Source: Eumeta japonica (taxonomy: Eukaryota > Arthropoda > Insecta > Lepidoptera > Psychidae). From it: a stretch of DNA of 64,000 nt. The notes under the pieces are model-generated. The model worked only from the letters and a program-made list of their open reading frames with translations, did no database searches and was not told where the DNA came from. The first letter of the stretch is position 1; each line of letters opens with the position of its first letter. Positions 56,690-64,000 of this stretch are shown piece by piece. The position numbers and the translations under genes were made by a program. The DNA lies in contig BGZK01000219.1 of the NCBI GenBank assembly GCA_005406025.1, positions 1 through 64,000 of the forward strand. The letters are read 5' to 3'.

Positions 56690-59630
56690 AAATACAACAT
56701 TAGCACTGAGCGAAGTAAGATTAAAAATTTGAGCTGTACAAATTCTTTGAAACGAACACTGAAAATTTGCACCAAGTGAAGAACAAATTAGTAAAGAACT
56801 TATATTTTTCTTATTGACAAGAGTCGGGCGCCATCTACTTAACACCATTTCAGAATCTACTACAACAAAAAGGAAAATTGGATGCAAAGCTACATATGGA
56901 AAACTCATTTAGACAATGACTCATTTAGACAAAGAAGAAGAGACTTTATTCGCTTATAGCAAGCTGTTCATGACGTTTATCAATTCTCAGAAACGTATAC
57001 TAAAAATGTGCATCAAGCGAAGAATATGCAGACCAGAATGAAAGAACAACGCAAAAATATATATATATATATATATATTATTTTTTTGAAATGAAACCTC
57101 TTTAGGCGCACGAGGGAAAATTTTATGGATGAAACGCAATAATAATAATATTAGCGTCATGAAGATGTGCAGCGTTTTTTTGTATTGATATATCATAAGG
57201 GCTTAAGGAAATGTGAAACTTAAGATAACTTTGTAAATATCCTATTATATTTTAACGGCAAAAATAATGCTAATGCATAATGACTGTCCTGACAACGGAT
57301 CGCGTTCTCGTAGACATTAAAACGTTGCTGCAGTTCTGGTTTCTACGCACGGTGGAACTCTTCGACGAAGAACGGCACAGACTTGAGACTTGGCGTACGG
57401 GCGTTGCTAATCATCGCTCGATTGACCGTGGACGAGAAAACGGTGCAGCGGTGCTGGTTTCCGCGCATGTGGAACTCTTCGACGAAGAACGGCACAGACT
57501 TGAGACTTGGCGTACGGGCGTTGCTAATCATCGCTCGATTGACCGTGAACGAGAAAACGGTGCAGCGGCGCTGGTTTCCGCGCATGTGGAACTCTTCGAC
57601 GAAGAACAGCACAGACTTGAAACTTGGCGTAGGGCGCTGTTAATCATCGCTCGACTGACCGTGAACGAGAAAAGGTGCAGCGACGCTGGTTTCCGCGCAT
57701 GTGGAACTCTTCGACGAAGAACGGCACAGACTTGAGACTTGGCGTACGGGTGCTACTTATCATCGCTCGACTGTCCGTGCACGAGAAAACGGTGCAGCGG
57801 CGCTGGTTTCCGCGCATGTGGAACTCTTCGACGAAGAACGGCACGGACTTGAGACTTGGCGTAGGGCGCTGTTAATCATCGCTCGACTGATCGTGAACGA
57901 GAAAAGGTGCAGCGACGCTGGTTTCCGCGCATGTGGAACTCTCCGACGAAGAATGGTACAGACTTGAGACTTGGCGTACGGGCGCTACTTATCATCGCTC
58001 GACTGACTGTGGACGAGTAGATGCCCTAGATTTACATAGTAGACTCGTGTAGAAAAGATATGAGCCATTTCAACGTGAGAAAAAGAAGAATGAACTGCAT
58101 TAGATCAGAAAATCAGACATTAGAAAGGCTGATGATGGACCTCATCAACTCTCAAAAACTGTCACTGAAGAATTGCTCCAAGCGAAAAATATGAAGAATG
58201 AAAGAGAAAACGAAAAAATAAAAAAGAGTTTTTTCTTTTTAGACGAGCGGACACCATCTACTTAACACCATTTCAATACTTACCACAATAGAAAGAGAAG
58301 TCGGATACCCTAGTTACACATGGGCGACTCGTGTAAACAGCGCATCATCTATCATAAGGAACAAAGAAGAACGGATCGCATTAGATTAGAGTGAATTAGA
58401 AATTAAAATTCTATTGATGAACTTCATCGATTTCCAGATGGATACTGAAAACCTTGCACGGAATGAAGAACGCAGAGTTGACGAAAGAAATTAATTAAGA
58501 AAGGAGGATTTATTTTAAGAAGAGCTTGACACTACTTAACTTCTCTTTAAGATTTATGCAACAATAAGCTAATTATACTCGGGAGACACGCTTAAACAAG
58601 ATATGAACTATTCATTACAACAGGGACCATAATGAATGGACCACATTAGCACAGAGCAAAAAAACGACTAAAAAAGCTATGGATGAACTTATCAACTAGT
58701 AGAAATGGACACTAAAACCTACACCACGCAAAGGAAATAAAGAATGAAAGATTAAAGGAAGATAAGAATTAAGAAAGTTTTTCTTTAAGAAGAGTTCAAC
58801 ACCATTTAATAGATATTGCTTTAAGATCAAAGACAAAAATAAGTTGGACACTCTAGTTACATATGAGATAATTACAAAGACAAGAATGAGCTATGACAGT
58901 AGTAAGTAATAAAATGGGCTGCAGAAAATTAATAAGGTTATAGCTGAACTTTGTTGGTTCTAACTGAAACTAGAAACTTCAAAGATTGTGGATGATCTTT
59001 ACCAATTCTCAAAAACGGACATTGAGATCTGCACTAAAGGAAGAAAAATAAGAATAAAAGATTGAAGGAAGAAGGAAATTGGGAAATTAGGATTTCTTTC
59101 AAAACAAAAGCTCGACATCATCTAATGAGCACCGCCTTAAGATCTACTACAACAGAAAGAAAAATTAGACGTCCTAGTTACACATGAGAGCCTTGGGTAG
59201 ACCGAGCTATTACAACAGGAACCAAGAAGAAAAGGCGATTATAGTACAGAGCAAAGCGGAAACTTAAAAGGCTGTCGATGACATTTGTCAAGTTCTTAAC
59301 GGTCGTTAAAACTTCTTCACCAAGCTGAGAACATAAACAATGAAAAATCGACTGAAGAAAAATCCAGAAAGGATTTGTTTAAGAGCTCGACACCATCTAC
59401 TCAACTCTGCTTTAAGTTCTTCTACAATAGAAAGTTATTCGCACTTGGGAGATTCGCATAACAAGACAGTAGTTTTTACAATAGGAACCAAGAAGAATAA
59501 ACGACATTAGCACAGACTACAGTAGAAATTAGAAAGGCTGCAGATGAACTGTTCCAACTCTCAGAAATGGACGTCAAAGCCTGCACCAAGCAAAGGAAAC
59601 GAAGAACGAAAGAGAAACAAAGGAACATAC
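56690..59630 (+). repeat. Highly diverged tandem array, unit about 240-310 bp, at least 8 units
   Basis: Each unit carries a GGACACTGAAACCTGCACCAAGCGAAGAA-like block; anchors are near 56,753, 56,990, 58,155, 58,440, 58,707, 59,016, 59,300 and 59,568. Between anchors the order is constant: A/G-rich 'GAATGAAAG', 'AAGAGCTCGACACCATCTACTTAACACC', 'CTACTACAATAGAAAG', 'CACCCTAGTTACACATGGGAGACTCG', 'GAACCAAGAAGAAT', 'CACATTAGCACAGAGCAAA'. Divergence is high. The 57.28-58.02-kb minisatellite and a (TA)n run (57,056-57,079) interrupt it. Confidence 0.7.
57280..58018 (+). repeat. GC-rich minisatellite, 6 units of about 117 bp
   Basis: The GTGGAACTCTTCGACGAAGA block occurs near 57,352, 57,470, 57,587, 57,702, 57,819 and 57,933 (the last with a substitution). 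Units are nearly identical, with GGTGCAGCGGCGCTGGTTTC CGCGCATG and TTGAGACTTGGCGTACGGGC. Because the unit is near 39 codons and rich in G+C, several frames stay open on both strands, including a 151-residue plus frame; this is a repeat artefact unless transcription is shown. It lies inside one unit of the larger, older array. Confidence 0.85.
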
Positions 59631-59639
59631 CTTCCCACT

Positions 59640-59862
59640 ATATTTATTGACACACTATAGTATCTATTACCTATCCCGAATCCAGTTTCTGGCTAAAGGT
59701 TGCACGAATACCGGCTGGCTCTACACTCCCGTCACTCCTAATCCAAGCTAGAACCTACACTCCCCGATATTTACGCTCCCTTCGGTGTATCGGGACTTGT
59801 CCCTTTCAGTCATTGCGACTGGCTGAAGGTTGAGCGATGATGATGATGATGATGATGATGAA
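59640..59862 (+). mobile_element. Probable retroposon 3' end with (GAT)n tail
   Basis: GC-richer sequence with CTGGCTAAAGGTTGCACGAA and CGACTGGCTGAAGGTTGAGC leads directly into a GATGATGATG run at 59,836-59,861, as at the 3' ends of some insect LINEs. No coding region remains. Confidence 0.45.
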
Positions 59863-59864
59863 GT

Positions 59865-60360
59865 TGCTGCATGTTCAAAAGATATAATGTTGCTTGTATT
59901 ATTATTTTTTTGGTTTGCTATATTACGAATTCCGTTACAGAGTTTTTTTAAATCAATATACTAATTTTTTATTTTTTTCGACCTACACTTTAAAAATATA
60001 TTAATCGTTTTTGCGTGTTCAACTAACATTCTTAATTTTATAGGGATTTCGTTTGAATTGTTATAACAATTTTAATTTTTATACTTTAATTTATGTTGGC
60101 AGGAAAACAAGTAAATGGACGATTGGCCAAATACATTTTCAAGCATTGCGATACTTGTGGTAATATTGTGAACATTAATGCAATACACACGGCTACTTAA
60201 CACGTCGCACACGCGATGCAATAAATACTTATGCAAATTTATTAACCTAAATTTATCATGGACTTACAAGGTAACCGCTTGAAGTGATGCTCAAAGTGCG
60301 TGACGAAGCCGTTCTGTTTGAGTTTTGTATTGCTATTTTAAATATAAATATAACATATTT
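59865..60360 (+). repeat. Two further pieces of the 'TTGCTGCATGTTCAAA...TTTTGTATTGCT' repeat
   Basis: A 5' piece (59,865-59,920) and a 3' piece (60,275-60,360), with about 350 bp of unrelated AT-rich DNA between, match 53,740-53,850. Confidence 0.4.
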
Positions 60361-60405
60361 TCATATATCCTAATGTTAAAAGTTACATTTTGATTTTAAG
60401 ATATG

Positions 60406-60544
60406 CGGCAGGTTGCACCAAAAGCGCTAACTAAATTCGTGAATACAATCCGTAAGTTTTAACTGATTGTTATCCACGTATTTTCCGACAAATCTTACGG
60501 GCTACGTATACGAATTATGTATTTATTTTCGGTGTAACCTACCG
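60406..60544. mobile_element. MITE-like inverted-repeat element, copy 2
   Basis: 139 bp bounded by CGGCAGGTTGCACCAAAAGC and, inverted, CGGTAGGTTACACCGAAAAT. It shares ends and interior with 41,231-41,366. Non-coding. Confidence 0.65.
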
Positions 60545-60859
60545 ACAGTTTTGGAAGTAAAACCTTAGAACAAAAAAAAAACGTGCGTGGATATGTCTTG
60601 TACTTACTTATTTTGAGTTATTTTTCAGTCGTGTGATTTTCCCACACCGAACCTGACATGTAACAGTAGCTTTATTTTATGAGCAATACTTTCTGTATTT
60701 GAGTTTTTTGTTTGTATAAATACGTTTTTGTTCTTTATTCATTTAATCTATACCACTATATAAATCTATTGACTGTGTTTGTACATTTATTTTTGTCACC
60801 TAATTTTGTGTTAGATAATCATTTTATGATGCAGTGATTCGCATTATACTATTTTTTTC

Positions 60860-61325
60860 ATTTTTGTCTGTCTGTCTGTTTGTATCTCTGTATGTCTTTT
60901 TATAACTCAAGAACGTCTGGGACGAACGAAATGAAAATTAATATACAATAATAAAATGTAGTTGCATATATGATAGGCCACTGTCTATTGTTTTACTGTG
61001 TGTCTGTCTCTCTTTATGTTTTTATAACGTATGAACGATGTGACCGATTATGATTAAAATTGGTGTACAGTAAGAACAATTGACTTCGTAAATGGTAGGC
61101 TATTGTTTTCCGGTTTGTCTATTTGTCTTTCTGTACGTTTTTTTATAATTAATAAAAAGGTTTCACTGATCCTGATGAAAATTTGTGTACCGACAGAAAG
61201 ATCATGTGAATGCGTAAATGATAGGCTACTTTCTGTCTATCTGTTTGTAGGTATAAGTGTATGTGTTTTTTATAACTTATGTATAACTGTATTTTTTATT
61301 AGTGAGATTGTCAATATGAGTCAAT
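60860..61325 (+). repeat. 'TGTCTGTCTG' tandem repeat, about 4 units of 115-130 bp
   Basis: Units begin TGTCTGTCTGTTTGTAT or similar near 60,867, 60,998, 61,115 and 61,230, followed by TTTTTATAACTCAAGAACG-like sequence, GATGAAAATT(A/G)GTGTAC and GATAGGCTA. A common style of insect repeat; predicted frames here are not genes. Confidence 0.7.
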
Positions 61326-61330
61326 AAAAG

Positions 61331-62480
61331 CATAAAGATACAATACAGAATATTTAATTTATGTTCAATGAGACATGAGGTTCAGAGCGTATGGTTGTTT
61401 TTTATGTGAACTCTGACATATAAAAGGGTTCAACTTAGGTTGAAATTACCTGTTTTATCAATTGAGACATATGATAAACATTTTACATGATTACAGTGTA
61501 ATTAATGGGCCCCAACTAACAGCAAGTGCCGAAAAAAGATATATAATCAAACTTAATGATATTCACAATCAAATGTTGTACAAAGAGATTAAGGTAGGTA
61601 CTCAGAGCGGGGCTTCTTAACCGTAATCCACTTAGTTCGAGACCGGGTTTTGATTAAAAGCGAGACTACGATCAAAGTCAAAAGTGGGACAAATCGGTAT
61701 CGCAATCAGGATTGGGATTGAGATCGTAAACGTTCGATACATAAGATAAAGGAATGTGTTCAAAGACCACGCGGGCGAAGTCATAGGCAGAAGCGAGTAT
61801 AAAATAAAATGCGAATGTTCCCCGGGGATCTATTTTTTAATATTTCTCTTTTCTAAATTTCATTTGGGACCCCACTGGATACGATCAGCTCTATCAATAC
61901 ATCTAAACTAATTGTAGAACCTAAATTTTGTTTTGGATAAAATGTTGAGTAAAGATTTTAATATTAATAGCGAATCTAATATTACTCTTCTTTAGAAGTC
62001 ATTCGTTATTTTGTCACAAATATACCAAAGTGATTCTTTAAGTGTTCCGTTTCAGAGCGGATCTTTAAAAAGATTAGAGGACGTCGCGATATCAATTTTG
62101 AAAGCAGTGGCACTCCGGGAGTGCCGACAGCGAAAACTCGACCACCATGTGTATTTTTGAACTAGGAAATATTTATGCATTGCATCGGGAACACTTTTAG
62201 ATGAAGTATTTTTTTATTCATTATTATGAATTACTACTACAAAAAATATATTACAGTTTTCATTTAAAGCGCTAATTGTACATGAAAAATAATGCATATT
62301 ATTTTTCATACAAAAATTACAATCTATTGCTTAAATCGTAAATTTATAATATAAAAAGTTTCGATATGAATATATATCTATGTGGTACGTATATACACAG
62401 TATATGTTTACATTTATAATATCAATGTATTTCAACCCAAACTCAACTCTCGTGTAAACGTCGTGTAAACGGAGCCAATG
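61331..62480. other. No recognised feature
   Basis: AT-rich spacer with a slightly GC-richer patch at 61,600-61,830; no coding or repeat signature that I recognise. Confidence 0.4.
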
Positions 62481-62484
62481 TATG

Positions 62485-64000
62485 TAGATAGTTATATACA
62501 GATTTGTCGGTTACGATAACGTAACAGTGTCGCGAGTTCAATGGTTTTTTCATGTCTCAATAAATGCCAACACGCATGTGTATCTATGTACGTGCATACG
62601 CAATATATGTAGATACTTATATACAGCGGTGTCGGTGACGGCAAGGGTAACAGTGTCGCGAGTTCAATGGTTTTTTCATGTCTCAATAAATGCCAACACG
62701 CATGTGTATCTATGTAATGCATACGCAATATGTAGATACCCTTATATACAGCGGTGTCGGTGACGGTAAGGGCAACAGTGTCGTGAATCCAATGGTTTTT
62801 CCATCTCAATAAATGCCAACACGCATGTGTATCTATAACGCATACCGCACATATGTAGATTACTTATATACAGCGGTGTCGGTGACGGTAAGGGTAACAG
62901 TGTCGCGAGTTCAACGGTTTTTCCTATCTCAATAAATGCCAACACGCATGTGCATTCATGTACGTGCATACACAATATATGTAGATACTTATATACAGCA
63001 GTGTCGGTGACGGTATGGCAACAGGTTGCGAGTTCAACGGTTTTTCCTATCTCAATAAATGCCAACACGCATGTATTCCATATCGCATGCAATATATGTA
63101 GATACACTTATATACAGCGGTGTCGGTGACGGTAAGGGTAACAGTTATGAGTTCAATGGTTTTTCCTATCTCAATAAATGCCAACACGCATGTGTATCTA
63201 TATACGTGCATACACAATATATGTAGATACTTATATCCAGCGGTGTCGGTGACGGTAAGGGCAATGAGTGGCGCGAGTTCAATGGTTTTTCCTATCTCAA
63301 TAAATGCCACACCACGTGTATCTATGTACCGCATACGCAATATGTAGATACTTATATACAGCGGTAAATGGTGACGGTAACAGGTCGTGAATTCAATGGT
63401 TTTTCCATGTTCAATAAATGCCAACACGCATGTGTATCTATGTACGTGCATACGCAATATATGTAGATACACTTATATACAGCGGTGTCGGTGACGGTAA
63501 GGGTAACAGTGTCGAATTCAATGGTTTTTTCATGTCTCAATAAATGCCAACACGCATGGGTATTCATGTATGTGCATACGCAATATATGTAGATACTTAT
63601 ATACAAAGCGGCGGGTGTGGTGACGGTAAGGGTAACAGTGGCGCGAGTTCAATGGTTTTTCCATATCTCAATAAATGCCAACACGCATGTGTATCTATGC
63701 ATACGCAATATGCGTAGATACTTATACAGCGGTGTCGGTGACGGTAAGGGTAACAGTGGCGCGAGTTCAATGGTTTTTCCCATTCAATAAATGCCAACAC
63801 GCATGTGTATCTAAGTATCGTGCATACAATATATGTAGATACTTATATACAGCGGTGTTCTGACGGTAAGGGTAACAGTGGCGCGAGTTCAATTTTGGTT
63901 TGCATGTCTCAATAAATGCCAACACGCATGTGTATCTATGAACGTGCATACGCAATATATGTAGATACTTATATACAGCGGGTGTCGGTGACGGTAAGTA
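62485..64000 (+). repeat. Satellite array, at least 12 copies of a 123-bp unit, running off the window
   Basis: The CAATAAATGCCAACACGCAT block occurs at about 62,558, 62,684, 62,808, 62,931, 63,053, 63,174, 63,298, 63,411, 63,539, 63,669, 63,786 and 63,910 (spacing 112-131, mean about 123), with minor variants. Each unit also has TATGTAGATACTTATATACA, GGTGTCGGTGACGGTAAGGG and GCGAGTTCAATGG. Copies are similar enough to suggest recent homogenisation. Minus-strand frames of up to 141 residues are artefacts of the repeat. Confidence 0.9.

Noticed and set aside
57280..57967. 151-residue and overlapping frames in the 57.3-58.0-kb array
   Set aside because: The frames exist on both strands in the same DNA because the minisatellite unit is GC-rich and about 39 codons; not evidence of a gene.
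62492..63955. Minus-strand frames of 60-141 residues rich in HACWHLL/YIDTHA repeats
   Set aside because: They are readings of the 123-bp satellite; frame changes occur whenever unit length varies, and no start, splice or codon signal supports a gene.
1..64000. tRNA or rRNA genes
   Set aside because: A visual search for GTTCGA-type B boxes with upstream A boxes and acceptor stems found no convincing tRNA; no rRNA sequence was recognised.

Overview
This is an AT-rich, gene-poor piece of insect chromosome, almost certainly from a moth or butterfly. The evidence is several interspersed repeats that I recognise as common in Lepidoptera: the 'GGGTTCCGTACC...ACTTGGCCGG' repeat at 17.9-18.56 kb, five copies of a 'CACCGCCCATGGACACT' repeat, an R1-type LINE with an RNase H domain, mariner and DIRS copies, and a Gly/His/Tyr-rich cuticle-type gene. 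There are no bacterial features, rRNA, tRNA or CRISPR arrays. Two host genes can be supported, both on the minus strand and both split into short exons that an ORF list hides. (1) A secreted cuticle-type protein of 180 residues has three exons (17,082-17,065; 15,742-15,661; 14,994-14,552), with a TATA box at 17,134-17,141 and a poly(A) signal at 14,467-14,472. (2) The last three coding exons of a stathmin-like coiled-coil protein lie at 52,151-52,012, 49,586-49,497 and 49,201-49,112, with a poly(A) signal at 48,942-48,947; its 5' exons were not found. Weaker candidates are a plus-strand promoter and first exon near 53,925-54,049, and TATA-type promoters at 17,327 (+) and 40,215 (-). Most recognisable sequence is mobile-element wreckage. 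From left to right: a 1.54-kb element with 0.32-kb terminal inverted repeats (1-1,536); a mariner 3' piece (6.85-7.1 kb); a decayed Ty3/gypsy element (7.1-10.2 kb); an endonuclease-like fragment (20.2 kb); a mariner fused to a DIRS-type tyrosine-recombinase retrotransposon (24.1-26.6 kb); an errantivirus-like gypsy remnant with env-like sequence, reading leftwards (31.4-28.8 kb) and joined to a truncated LINE; a second, inverted copy of that LINE (33.1-34.05 kb); a mariner N-terminal piece (38.3-38.6 kb); an R1-like LINE (45.5-48.1 kb); and several small inverted-repeat elements. All are broken by stops and frameshifts. The right-hand 9 kb (54.8-64 kb) is dominated by tandem DNA: two highly diverged arrays with units of about 230-310 bp, a GC-rich minisatellite of about 117 bp, a short 'TGTCTGTCTG' array, and a 12-copy, 123-bp satellite running off the window end. 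Between these lie long AT-rich non-coding stretches with a few GC-richer islands that could be regulatory. I found no operon-like functional system. The most useful points are the two hidden host genes, the layered tandem arrays, the composite transposon junctions and the small inverted-repeat families.
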